Under the pieces are notes generated by a model. It was given only the letters and a program-made list of their open reading frames with translations, was not told the DNA's origin and did no database searches. Positions 15,615-24,700 of a DNA stretch of 33,260 nt are shown here, piece after piece (position 1 is the first letter of the stretch; the number at the start of each line of letters is the position of its first letter). The position numbers were made by a program, and so were the translations under genes. The stretch covers positions 1-33,260 of the forward strand of contig JAEZEH010000189.1 in NCBI GenBank assembly GCA_023417785.1, read 5' to 3'. Source of the stretch: Bacteroidota bacterium (lineage in GTDB: Bacteria > Bacteroidota > Bacteroidia > Cytophagales > Cyclobacteriaceae).

Positions 15615-17002
15615 GAATCGAAGAATACCATAACGTTTATTTTCTCGGAATTGGCGGAATCGGCATGAGCGCGCTGGCCCGGTGGTTCAAAAGGAAGGGT
15701 TTGCACGTATCTGGCTACGACAAAACAGCCACCCCGTTGACGGCCGAACTGCTTAAGGAAGGTATCCAGGTTCACTTCGAGGATTCGGTTGAAAAAATAC
15801 CCGCCGGAGTAATCGACGATATTAATAAAACTCTCGTGGTGTTTACGCCTGCGATTCCAGCCAATCATACCGAGTATCACTATCTGAAGGAAAAGGGTTA
15901 CACTATTCTGAAAAGGTCTCAGCTGCTGGGATTGATCACAGAAGGGTTTACGACTATTGCGGTTGCCGGTACCCACGGAAAGACTACAACTTCGTCGATG
16001 GTGGCGCACATTCTGTTTACGGCAGGTAAGGATATGGTTGGCTTTCTTGGAGGGTTGACCTCTAACTATGGCTCGAACCTCGTGATGCAGGGCGACGTAA
16101 ATGATAAAACGCTTGTTGTGGTGGAGGCTGATGAGTTTGATCGTTCGTTCCTGACACTGCATCCCCGCATCGCCATTATTACTTCGGCAGATGCCGATCA
16201 CCTCGATATTTATGGAGATCACTCCAATGTCCTTACGTCATTCCGCGACTTTATCGGTCAGATATCCGAAGGAGGGTCACTGGTTATTCATGAATCGGTC
16301 GCCGACCTTGCAGCGGATGTGAAACATATCACTCAGTATCATTACAGCATGAGCCGGGGACAATTTTTTGCCGGCAACATTACCGCAAGGAGCGGATTTT
16401 TTGAGTTCGACCTTCACGGTTTCGGGAAGGTTGAACATATCAGGCTCGGCGTCCCTGGATTTCATAACATCGAAAACGCAGTGGCAGCTTCGGTAGCCAC
16501 TTCGTTGTGTGGCGTAACAGTTCGCGATATTAAAAAAGCACTTGAAACTTTTTCTGGTGTAAAAAGGCGATTTGAGTTTGTTCTTAAAGGTGAACGTGTG
16601 ATTTTTGTAGACGATTACGCACATCACCCCAAAGAGATCGAAGCGTTTCTTAAATCCATGAAATCGATGTACCCAAGAAGGAAGGTAACGGCAATCTTCC
16701 AGCCACACCTTTATTCCCGCACTCGTGATTTCGCCGAAGGATTCGCTGAAAGCCTTAGCCTTGCTGATGAAGTAGTGCTATTGGATATCTACCCGGCGCG
16801 TGAGCTGCCTATACCCGGCGTTGATTCGAATATGGTATTTAAAAGCATCTCAAGTCCGTCGAAAGTGATGTGCGGAAAGAACGACCTGATGGAAAAGCTT
16901 GAAGAAATGGAGATAGATATTCTGGTAACGATAGGGGCGGGCGATATAGATACTTTTGTTGAACCAATTAAACAGATGCTGGTCAGACGTTATGAAGATT
17001 AA
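15611..17002 (+). CDS. murC: UDP-N-acetylmuramate--L-alanine ligase MurC
   Basis: The 463-residue Mur ligase opens with VYFLGIGGIGMSALARWFKRKG, the MurC fingerprint for UDP-MurNAc. The ATP loop AGTHGKTTTSSM has its lysine at residue 124, followed by EADEFDRSFL, TSADADHLDIYGD, DDYAHHPKEI and FQPHLYSRTRDF, all diagnostic of MurC as against Mpl or MurD. It adds the first residue, L-alanine. The GTG start overlaps the murG stop, and the 3' end overlaps ftsQ by 11 bases. MurC acts first in the pathway even though its gene comes late in the operon. Confidence 0.97.
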   Translation: MRIEEYHNVYFLGIGGIGMSALARWFKRKGLHVSGYDKTATPLTAELLKEGIQVHFEDSVEKIPAGVIDDINKTLVVFTPAIPANHTEYHYLKEKGYTILKRSQLLGLITEGFTTIAVAGTHGKTTTSSMVAHILFTAGKDMVGFLGGLTSNYGSNLVMQGDVNDKTLVVVEADEFDRSFLTLHPRIAIITSADADHLDIYGDHSNVLTSFRDFIGQISEGGSLVIHESVADLAADVKHITQYHYSMSRGQFFAGNITARSGFFEFDLHGFGKVEHIRLGVPGFHNIENAVAASVATSLCGVTVRDIKKALETFSGVKRRFEFVLKGERVIFVDDYAHHPKEIEAFLKSMKSMYPRRKVTAIFQPHLYSRTRDFAEGFAESLSLADEVVLLDIYPARELPIPGVDSNMVFKSISSPSKVMCGKNDLMEKLEEMEIDILVTIGAGDIDTFVEPIKQMLVRRYED

Positions 17003-17756
17003 GTTCAATCTCAAACGTGAGCTTAAAATTTTCGCCGCCGTTCTGGTGGTGCTGGTCTTCATTGCTTTTACTGAACGTAAACACGAGGAATTTGCCATCC
17101 GCGACATAAGCGTGAGGATTGAGAACGAGGTCGATAATCATTTCCTCGATGAGGCAGATGTGCTTGGCCTCATGAGGGTGGATGTGCAAAACCTGAGAGG
17201 AGCCCGGACTTCGGATATTAACCTGCGGACAATCGAGAGTAAGATTAAAAAGGATCCCTTCATAAAGGAGGCCGACCTGTACACCGACCTGAAAGGAAAT
17301 CTTATCGCTAGCGTGAAGTTGCGCAGGCCAGTGGCAAGAATCATCCGAACCGATGGACCCGACGGTTACATTGCTGAAGACGGGACGATCATGCCGGTTT
17401 CTGAAAAATTCACCGCGCGGGTTCTGCTGGTAAGCGGACCTTACGTTCGAAAATTATTGCAGCAGCCGAATATCAGTTATACTCCCGAAGGTGTTCAGCT
17501 GCTGAACCTGATCCATGTGTTAAAGGCTGATGAGTTCTGGAGCGCACAAATCGCCCAGATGGATATTGACTCGAAAGGCAGATTGACGCTATTTCCTCAG
17601 GTAGGGGACGAACGGATCGAGTTCGGAACGCCTGATAATGAAATCCCTAAACTAAAGAAACTGAAGATTTTTTATAAAGAGATTCTTCCGAAAGCAGGAT
17701 GGAACAAATACCGTCGCGTGAGCCTGCAATACGAAGGACAAATAGTAGCCGAATAA
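16992..17756 (+). CDS. ftsQ: Cell division protein FtsQ (DivIB-like)
   Basis: The 254-residue bitopic protein has a short basic tail, one membrane segment at about residues 11-25 (IFAAVLVVLVFIAF), and a periplasmic part. Residues ~33-115 fit a POTRA domain (RDISVRIENEVDNHFLDEADVL... DPFIKEADLYTDLKGNLIASVKLRRPVARI), followed by the FtsQ/DivIB beta domain. FtsQ joins FtsL and FtsB in the divisome core. The ATG at 16992 is preferred over one at 16956 because it sits directly before the basic tail; it lies inside murC, overlapping by 11 bases. Divergent sequence is normal for FtsQ, so position between murC and ftsA adds weight. Confidence 0.9.
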   Translation: MKIKFNLKRELKIFAAVLVVLVFIAFTERKHEEFAIRDISVRIENEVDNHFLDEADVLGLMRVDVQNLRGARTSDINLRTIESKIKKDPFIKEADLYTDLKGNLIASVKLRRPVARIIRTDGPDGYIAEDGTIMPVSEKFTARVLLVSGPYVRKLLQQPNISYTPEGVQLLNLIHVLKADEFWSAQIAQMDIDSKGRLTLFPQVGDERIEFGTPDNEIPKLKKLKIFYKEILPKAGWNKYRRVSLQYEGQIVAE

Positions 17757-17810
17757 AAAGCATTTAATCAGCGAAAGCAATTGAACAACCACTCTAATCA
17801 TCATACAACC

Positions 17811-19121
17811 ATGGAACAGGAGAAAATAGTAGTAGGTCTTGACATTGGTACAACGAAGATCTGTGCCATTGTTGGACGAAAAAATGAATTCGGCAAACTT
17901 GAAGTCCTCGGGATGGGTAAAGCAGAGTCGGAAGGGGTCGTTAAGGGGATCGTTTTTAATATAGACAAAACGGTATTTGCGATAGAAAAGGCAATTAGAG
18001 AAGCGGGAGATCAGGCAGGTATCGATATCGGTGTCGTGAACGTGGGTATTGCAGGGCAACACATCAGAAGTTTTATCCAGCACGGCGGGATCACCCGGTC
18101 TTCCAAAGAAGATGAGATCACCGTAGATGACGTAGAACGACTGACCCAGGATATGTATCGCATGGTTGTTCCTCCTGGAAGTCAGATTATTCATGTTATG
18201 CCGCAAGACTATATGGTTGATTATGAGGATGGCATAAAAGAGCCTGTCGGTATGTCCGGAGTTCGCCTTGAGGCCGACTTCCATATCATCACTGCGCAGA
18301 CCAATGCGATAAACAACGTCAATAAATGCATTCGCCGCGGGGGGCTTGAGATTCAGGATCTGATTCTGGAACCGCTTGCCTCCAGCCTGGCCGTGCTGAA
18401 CGATGAGGAAAAGGAAGCCGGAATCTGTTTGATCGACATCGGCGGTGGCACAACAGACATAGCTATTTTTTATGACAATATCATCCGTCACACGGCAGTG
18501 ATTCCTTTCGGCGGAAATATCGTGACAAATGATATCAAACAAGGCCTGATGGTTTTGCCGCAGCAGGCCGAACAGTTAAAGACACGCTTCGGAAAAGCTA
18601 TCTCCGAGGAGGCGAGTCCGAACGAGATCGTGTCCATTCCGGGAATAAGAAACAGGTCTGCAAAGGAGATAAGTGTGAAGAACCTTTCCAACATTATTCA
18701 GGCGAGAATGGAGGAAATCATCGAGATGGCCCATGCCGAAATTATTGCATCGGGCTACGAGAACCGGCTCGCGGGTGGTATTGTGATCACCGGTGGCGGA
18801 GCCCAGTTGAGCAGCCTCAAACAACTCGTTGAATATATGACCGGGATGGATACCCGGATCGGCTATCCTAATGAGCACCTGGGCAAAACCAAAATTGAAC
18901 AGGTGAAGAGCCCTATGTACGCCACCGCCGTCGGACTGGTGTTGGCAGGGTTCAGGTCCCTTGACGAACGCGAAGACCGTTACCGGGAAGCACGCGAATT
19001 CGCGAAACCGGTTGCCAGGGTTAAGAAACCAGGCATCTCTTCCAAGAATTTCTTCAACGACATTCTGAATAAAACGAAGAGCTTGTTGATTGACGATCTT
19101 GACGGAAAAAATGAATACTAA
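17811..19121 (+). CDS. ftsA: Cell division protein FtsA
   Basis: The 436-residue actin-like ATPase shows the phosphate-1 loop VGLDIGTTKICAIVG at residues 6-20, phosphate-2 stretch LIDIGGGTTDIAIF, and adenosine-binding VITGGGAQL. FtsA polymerises and tethers FtsZ to the membrane. The last ~25 residues (NFFNDILNKTKSLLIDDL) could form the amphipathic membrane-targeting helix found at FtsA C termini. I chose the ATG at 17811; a TTG at 17781 would add ten His/Asn-rich residues and is unlikely. The gene is 54 bases after ftsQ and 117 bases before ftsZ. Confidence 0.96.
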   Translation: MEQEKIVVGLDIGTTKICAIVGRKNEFGKLEVLGMGKAESEGVVKGIVFNIDKTVFAIEKAIREAGDQAGIDIGVVNVGIAGQHIRSFIQHGGITRSSKEDEITVDDVERLTQDMYRMVVPPGSQIIHVMPQDYMVDYEDGIKEPVGMSGVRLEADFHIITAQTNAINNVNKCIRRGGLEIQDLILEPLASSLAVLNDEEKEAGICLIDIGGGTTDIAIFYDNIIRHTAVIPFGGNIVTNDIKQGLMVLPQQAEQLKTRFGKAISEEASPNEIVSIPGIRNRSAKEISVKNLSNIIQARMEEIIEMAHAEIIASGYENRLAGGIVITGGGAQLSSLKQLVEYMTGMDTRIGYPNEHLGKTKIEQVKSPMYATAVGLVLAGFRSLDEREDRYREAREFAKPVARVKKPGISSKNFFNDILNKTKSLLIDDLDGKNEY

Positions 19122-19173
19122 GCCTGTACAACAAGAAACTATCAGGAGTATCAGCTAAGGATTAACGTAAACA

Positions 19174-19201
19174 TGTCTTGTGTCTTAAGTCTTGCACCTT
19201 G
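19174..19201. repeat. Heptamer tract between ftsA and ftsZ
   Basis: Four consecutive 7-base units, TGTCTTG, TGTCTTA, AGTCTTG and CACCTTG, follow one another without gaps in the 117-base spacer. Units share the core CTTG/CTTA. No hairpin or clear promoter is associated with it. Confidence 0.7.
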
Positions 19202-19238
19202 ATCAAAAATTGTAAACAACCACTAAATTAAATACCCT

Positions 19239-20822
19239 ATGTTTGAAACCGGATCTTACAAATTCGAAGTCCCCAAACACAGCCAGCAAAAATCGATCAT
19301 CAAAGTAATTGGTGTTGGCGGTGGCGGGAGCAACGCAGTAAACCACATGTACAAGCAAGGCATCAAGGATGTCGAGTTTGTGGTATGTAATACAGATAAC
19401 CAGGCGCTCAACGGCAGCCCTATTCCAAATAAGCTTCAGATCGGGGCAAACCTGACTGAAGGATTAGGCTGTGGCGCGAATCCTGAAGTAGGCAAGAATG
19501 CCGCCCTGGAAAGCAAAGAGCAGATCCGGGAGATGCTGACAGGCACGAAAATGGTTTTTGTCACCGCTGGAATGGGTGGTGGAACGGGAACCGGTGCCGC
19601 TCCAGTTATTGCCAAGATCGCAAAAGACATGGATATCCTCACCGTAGGAATTGTAACGGCGCCCTTTGGCTTTGAGGGAAAGAAGAAGATGGCCCAGGCC
19701 GAATTGGGTATCGATTTCCTTCGTAGTAATTGCGATACCGTAATTGTTATACTCAATGATAAGCTGCGCGAGATCTTTGGAAACCTTTCCATCCACCAGG
19801 CTTTCGCTCAGGCTGACAATATCCTTACTACGGCGGCGAAAGGTATCGCCGAAATTATTACCCTCGCGGGCTATGTAAATGTCGACTTCCAGGATGTGCG
19901 CACGGTTATGCTTAATGCCGGTGCCGCCGTCATGGGTTCAGCTGAAACAAGAGGCGAGAACCGTGCTAAGTTGGCTGCTGAGGGTGCATTAGCCTCTCCG
20001 TTGCTCGACAACCGGGATATCATGGGGGCGAAGAAGATTCTCCTTTCAATCATCAGCGGTGTCGAAGCTGAATTGCAAATGGACGAACTCACAGAAATTA
20101 CTGAATACATTCAGGAACAAGCCGGCGATGAAGCAGAAATGATCTTTGGTCACGGTGTTGATCCTGACCTCGGCGACAGAATCCGCGTTACAGTTATCGC
20201 TACCGGATTCAATAACAGCGAACTCAAGGCAGCGAGCGAAGCTGTAAAGACGGTCGAAGAAAAGAAAGTTCACAGCCTTGAACGGTCGCAGGGATGGTTG
20301 TTCCAGTCTGAAGCTAATGCAGTTAACAACTCGGTGAACGAATTCACTTCACGCGAAGTGGAACTCAAAAAGCCGGACCCGAAACCCGAAATCAAGGAAG
20401 AAGCCAGTCCGGCGCGTGAGATCCTGTTCTCCGGTCCGTTCACTCGTGTAGAACCCGTGAATGAAACCCCGGAAGAAGACGAAGGAGAAGAAAGCCTTTT
20501 CAATGAGGACGATTTCGATGCAACAGGGGAGCGTTATGGCGATCAGGTAATAAACGATGACGGAATGATGGAAATCAGATCAACAAAACAACGGCTCCAG
20601 CAGCAGGCCGAGGAGAGAAAGGAAAAAATCAAACAGGTCAGAAAGAGTGAAATGACGAAAGAAGAGTTCAATGAGAAATGGTCTCTTCCCGCTTATCTCA
20701 GGAGAGGCGTCAAAATGCAGGATGTACCCCATTCATCAGAGACGTTCATTTCAAAGTATAATCTAAACGACGATAACAATCTCCTGGGGAATAACAAGTT
20801 TCTCCACGACAATGTAGATTAA
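19239..20822 (+). CDS. ftsZ: Cell division GTPase FtsZ
   Basis: The 527-residue tubulin homologue begins with a ~17-residue leader and IIKVIGVGGGGSNAVNHM, then the GTP-binding tubulin signature GGGTGTG at residues 113-119 and the T7-loop region NVDFQDVRTVM needed for GTP hydrolysis in the polymer. It forms the Z ring. After the globular core (~residue 330) comes an acidic, low-complexity linker of about 130 residues rich in Glu, then WSLPAYLRRG at ~482-491, which resembles the conserved C-terminal peptide that binds FtsA. Unusually compared with E. coli, about 36 more residues follow, ending FLHDNVD. The gene ends the cluster and is followed by a hairpin-rich region with terminators. Confidence 0.97.
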   Translation: MFETGSYKFEVPKHSQQKSIIKVIGVGGGGSNAVNHMYKQGIKDVEFVVCNTDNQALNGSPIPNKLQIGANLTEGLGCGANPEVGKNAALESKEQIREMLTGTKMVFVTAGMGGGTGTGAAPVIAKIAKDMDILTVGIVTAPFGFEGKKKMAQAELGIDFLRSNCDTVIVILNDKLREIFGNLSIHQAFAQADNILTTAAKGIAEIITLAGYVNVDFQDVRTVMLNAGAAVMGSAETRGENRAKLAAEGALASPLLDNRDIMGAKKILLSIISGVEAELQMDELTEITEYIQEQAGDEAEMIFGHGVDPDLGDRIRVTVIATGFNNSELKAASEAVKTVEEKKVHSLERSQGWLFQSEANAVNNSVNEFTSREVELKKPDPKPEIKEEASPAREILFSGPFTRVEPVNETPEEDEGEESLFNEDDFDATGERYGDQVINDDGMMEIRSTKQRLQQQAEERKEKIKQVRKSEMTKEEFNEKWSLPAYLRRGVKMQDVPHSSETFISKYNLNDDNNLLGNNKFLHDNVD

Positions 20823-20831
20823 TGCTATCAG

Positions 20832-20856
20832 GTCATGTATTACGAAAATACATGAC
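20832..20856 (+). other. Perfect 10-bp inverted repeat just after ftsZ
   Basis: GTCATGTATT and AATACATGAC are exact complements around a five-base loop, starting nine bases after the ftsZ stop. No T tract follows, so it is not a standard terminator; it may protect the mRNA 3' end or be a protein-binding dyad. Confidence 0.6.
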
Positions 20857-20863
20857 AAAGATA

Positions 20864-20952
20864 TGGTACCTCCGGTGCGACTGGTCATTTACTCCATTCG
20901 TAGTGGTTGTTGGTTGTAAATACTTTTAGCCGGTACCGGAGTACCAATTTTT
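20864..20952 (+). ncRNA. Candidate structured small RNA, possibly 6S-like
   Basis: TGGTACCTCCGGT (20864-20876) pairs with ACCGGAGTACCA (20935-20946) in 12 base pairs with one bulged C. Inside, ATTTAC (20887-20892) pairs with GTAAAT (20916-20921). Between these stems lie opposing internal loops of 10 and 13 bases, giving a rod with a central bubble. The outer stem is followed at once by ATTTTT, and a second terminator lies just beyond. The 3' bubble strand contains TACTTTTA, a seven-of-eight match to the Bacteroidota -7 element, which is what a 6S RNA mimicking an open promoter might show. Alternatively it is only an elaborate terminator. The stem pairing is seen; the RNA identity is inference. 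Confidence 0.35.
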
Positions 20953-20955
20953 CAC

Positions 20956-20978
20956 ATCTGTGGGCGCGCAGATTTTTT
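20956..20978 (+). terminator. Intrinsic terminator, first of two after ftsZ
   Basis: ATCTGTG (20956-20962) pairs with CGCAGAT (20967-20973) with one wobble around a GGCG loop and ends in six Ts (20973-20978). Confidence 0.75.
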
Positions 20979-21010
20979 GCTCCTGATTTAGCTATTGGAG
21001 TGCGCAACGT

Positions 21011-21045
21011 AAATACCGGGTGTTAACCACATCCGGTATTTTTTT
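21011..21045 (+). terminator. Intrinsic terminator, second of two after ftsZ
   Basis: AAATACCGG (21011-21019) is the exact complement of CCGGTATTT (21033-21041), with a 13-base loop that can add a short GTG/CAC stem, and the T tract continues to 21045. It is the strongest terminator of the region. Confidence 0.88.
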
Positions 21046-21153
21046 ATATTGAACAAGCCTGTCTTTCTTTCTAAAACCCCTTGATTCCGGCTGTGCATCG
21101 CATTTCTAAAATCTGGCCTCTTTCTTGTTTACTGTAATGCAAATCCCTGAGAT

Positions 21154-21561
21154 ATGAAAAAATTAGCCTTTTTTCTCCTCGTTGCGGTTACACTAAGCTC
21201 GTGTATGAGCTATGAAGAAGAAATAAGACCGCGCTATGATAATCGAGATCGCTTTGTCGGTCATTTTGAAGTAGAGGAATACAGCAAGACGTATCGCGAA
21301 TTCGTCTACTACAATATCTATATATCGAAGAACGGTTACAGCGGCAATGAGGTGCTGTTGCGTGATTTCTATGCGGAACATACAGATTTCGTAGGGTATG
21401 TGAACGGCGACCGGATTGACATTCCACTGCAGTCATCCAATGGATACGAACTTGAAGGCTCGGGGTACATCCATGCCGGCGAACTCTTCCTGGACTATCG
21501 CGTCTACGACCTGTATGGCACTTCCTATGTCGACTATTGCGAAGCGACTGCCTTCCGTTAA
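21154..21561 (+). CDS. Small lipoprotein of unknown function
   Basis: The 135-residue product begins MKKLAFFLLVAVTLSSC, a textbook type II signal peptide with lipobox LSSC (Cys 17), so the mature protein of ~119 residues is lipid-anchored. The mature part is rich in Tyr, Asp and alternating polar/hydrophobic residues (FVGHFEVEEYS, YVNGDRIDIPLQ, SGYIHAGELFLDYRVYD), suggesting a small all-beta fold of lipocalin-like type. No catalytic motif is visible. One further Cys is near the C terminus (DYCEAT). It stands alone between terminators after ftsZ and a hairpin after its own stop, so it is probably monocistronic. I do not recognise a named family. Confidence 0.8.
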   Translation: MKKLAFFLLVAVTLSSCMSYEEEIRPRYDNRDRFVGHFEVEEYSKTYREFVYYNIYISKNGYSGNEVLLRDFYAEHTDFVGYVNGDRIDIPLQSSNGYELEGSGYIHAGELFLDYRVYDLYGTSYVDYCEATAFR

Positions 21562-21593
21562 TATTGTTTACCGTGGCCGTTGCGAATATTCTG

Positions 21594-21637
21594 GTGCCGG
21601 AAACACCCGGGTAGCATATTTCCGGCACGCCGCTTTT
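21594..21637 (+). terminator. Probable terminator after the small lipoprotein gene
   Basis: GTGCCGGAAA (21594-21603) and TTTCCGGCAC (21619-21628) form a perfect 10-bp stem with a 15-base loop. A five-T run begins a few bases later (around 21633), separated from the stem by GCCGC, so termination is likely but the geometry is not ideal. Confidence 0.65.
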
Positions 21638-21729
21638 TGACCCTCCTAACCTGATATAACTCCTTTTTTATTAACTTCATAGCCTGTATAATTACCGTCG
21701 ATCTTCCGCAAAATCTGTAATGACCCGGA

Positions 21730-24700
21730 ATGGTAAGTAGGCTTGTATTTTTGTTTTTTGGGGTTTTTGCCGCTTTTGGCAGTGTGCAGTCTCAACCGGA
21801 CCGATACAGATTCTCGCGTCTGGATGCGAACGATGGGTTATCCCACAATCAGGTGAAATCATTTTTCAAGGATCGGCAAGGTTTCTTGTGGATCGGCACA
21901 ATTTCAGGTCTGAATCGCTTCGACGGATATCAGTTCAAGGTTTTTCGAAACGACCCGCGCAACCCGGGCAGCATCATCAATGATGACATAAACCGGATGT
22001 TTGAAGACCCGGACGGCAAAATGTGGATTTCCACCTGGAGCGGCCTTGATATATACGATCCGGTTACCGAGAAATTCAGATACAACCCTGCCGACATGAT
22101 TCGACGCCTGGGCCTTCCAGACGGGAGTCTCGTCGATATCGTGAAAGGGCGCGAAGGCGACTTCTGGTTTATCCACCAATCACTTGGTCTTTACTATTAT
22201 AAACCAGGTGAGCCATCAGTCGTACCGTTGCGCAACAACGACCAGGATTCAGCTTCCATAAACTCCAATCTCATTTCCTGCATGCGTGAAGGGAAAGATG
22301 GCAACTGGTGGGTCATACACCGCAATGGTGTGATCGAAGTATTGGACAAAAAATCTTTTCGGGTTATCTACCGAAACCGTTCACTGTTTTCCAGAAATAG
22401 GGGTACTGCTCTTGATTACCGATTTGTCGCCGACAATGACGATCATTTGTGGATTTATATCGCAGATACCAATCGGGGATTATTTCATTTGAATCCTTCG
22501 ACGGGGGCTCTCGCGCATATCACACGGTCTTCTCAGGAACTTCGGCTTAATTCTGATATCGTGCGGGGCGCGGTGGTAGACAATAACGGCTCAGTTTGGG
22601 TCGCGACCGATCACGGCGGAATCAACGTGATCCATAAAAAACGGAAGTCGGTCGATCATCTTGTGAATTCGCCTGAAGACGAACGAAGCCTGGTCCAGAA
22701 CAGCATCAACGCAATCTATCGCGACGATGAGGGAATTATCTGGGCCGGCACTTTTAAAAGAGGTGTAAGCTATTACCATGAGAAAATTATCCGATTCCCG
22801 CTGTTTCGCCATAGCTCTATTGACGATAAAAGCCTTCCCTTCGACGATATCAACGCTTTTGCTGAGGATGAGAAAGGAAATATCTGGATCGGCACCAATG
22901 GCGGTGGACTGATCTATTACAATCGCACGAACCATTCGTTCCGTCAATATCTCCACGATCCTAAAAATCCGAACAGTCTTAGCAACAATGTTATTGTCAG
23001 TCTTTACTATGATCAGAGCCGGCGATTGTGGATCGGTACGTACTTTGGTGGACTGAATGTTTTTGACGGCACGAACTTCACAAGGATCAGGCATGACCCC
23101 GCGGATCCGAATAGCATTTCGGACGATAGCATTTGGGAGATCTTTCAAGATTCCCGTAATAATATGTGGGTGGGCACGCTCACCCGTGGTGTGGATTTGT
23201 TCAGCCCGGAATTGAAAAAGATAAGATCCTTCCGCGTAGATACGAATGTGCCCATTCACGCCAGTTACGTCCCCGCGTTTTGCGAAGATAGCGAAGGGAA
23301 AATATGGATCGGGACGGGCTACGGCGTTGAGGTGTATAACCCTGAAACAAATTCATTCACACACTATTTGAGCGAACCCAATAATCCAAATAGTTTAAGC
23401 AACAACAGTATTCTATCCATCATAGAGGACAGTCGCGGGTTGATATGGATCGGGACGCACGGAGGGTTGAATCTCTTTAATCCTGTTACTAAGTCATTCA
23501 GCTTGCTTACCCACGACGACGGGCTCCCCCACAATTCGATTCTTACAATTATGGAGGATTCGGAAAAAAACCTTTGGATGACTACGCCTCATGGTATTTC
23601 AAATTTTGTGATCAAGAATGCGGAAAAGGATTCCGTCGACGGTGTCTTCCGGAACTACGATGAGTTCGATGGCCTTCAGGGAAAACAGTTCAACGAGAAC
23701 GCAGCTATGAAAACCTGGAAAGGAGAAATGGTTTTCGGTGGTCCCAACGGATTCAATTTGTTTCATCCGGGGGATGTCGTTGATGCAGCGCAAGGTGCAC
23801 CAGTTGTGCTTACTGATCTTCAGGTATTAAATAAAAGCCTTGCCATCGGTGAGGAACAATTCGGTAAAGTTGTTCTGGATAGGTCGGTGTCGCTGGTTAA
23901 CGACATCACCCTGAAGCACCACGCCAACGTTTTTTCCCTGGAATTCTCTGCCTTGAGTTTCTATCATCCGGAGAAGATGATTTATCAATATAAACTCGAG
24001 GGATTCGACCGCGATTGGATTACCACAACATCTTCGCAGCGACGCGTCACGTATACAAATTTGGATCCCGGAACCTATGGTTTCAAGGTAAGAGCATCGG
24101 AAACGAGTGGTGAGTGGAGCGAACCCGGGCTGGAACTTGGGATAACCATTCTCCCGCCGTTTTGGAAAACCGGTTATGCGATGGCAATTTATATCCTGTT
24201 AATTCTCGGAGCTCTTTTTCTTACCCGCAGAATAATCCAGCAGCGGGAACGAATGAAGTTCGTCATTGAACAGGAGCGGCAGGAAGCCCAGCGCATGCAT
24301 GAACTCGATATGATGAAGATGAAATTCTTCACCAATGTGAGTCACGAATTCAGGACACCGCTGACACTCATTCTTACTCCTGTCGAAAAACTCTTGCGCA
24401 TCGGTGGGGATTCGGTACATCACAAACAGTACGAATTGATTTATCGAAATGCGAAACGCCTGCTGAACCTTGTCAATCAGTTACTTGATTTTAGAAAGCT
24501 TGAAGTACAGGAAGTAAGATTCAATCCTTCCGAAGGGGATATCATCACCTTCATTCGGGAAACCGTTTTTTCGTTTTCTGATCTCTCCGAGAAGAAAGAT
24601 ATCAAGCTGGGCTTTGAATCTTCCATCGGGCAATTTGAAACATTCTTTGATCGCGATAAACTTGAAAAGATTCTGTTCAACCTTTTGTCCAATGCCTTCA

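Larger units (their letters stand above)
20823..21153 (+). other. Gene-free, hairpin-rich spacer after ftsZ
   Basis: This 331-base stretch holds no convincing gene. In order it contains a perfect 10-bp hairpin (20832-20856), a nested rod-like structure (20864-20946) followed by a short T run, an intrinsic terminator (20956-20978), a second one (21011-21045), and about 108 unstructured bases before the next start codon. No perfect TAnnTTTG element was found in it. Confidence 0.7.

Noticed and set aside
15407..16222. 271-codon minus-strand frame antisense to murG/murC
   Set aside because: Both genes on the plus strand are complete and conserved through the region; the antisense product has no signature.
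9206..17002. Loss of murF as a defect of the cluster
   Set aside because: murF, murB and ddl commonly lie elsewhere in Bacteroidota genomes, so their absence here is not evidence of loss.
17652..18542. Long open frame on the minus strand, antisense to ftsA
   Set aside because: It is fully covered by conserved ftsA sequence, and its predicted protein has no recognisable family features; it reflects codon bias of the real gene.
22591..23259. 222-codon minus-strand frame within the HTCS gene
   Set aside because: It mirrors the repetitive propeller codons of the sensor domain and shows no independent start region.
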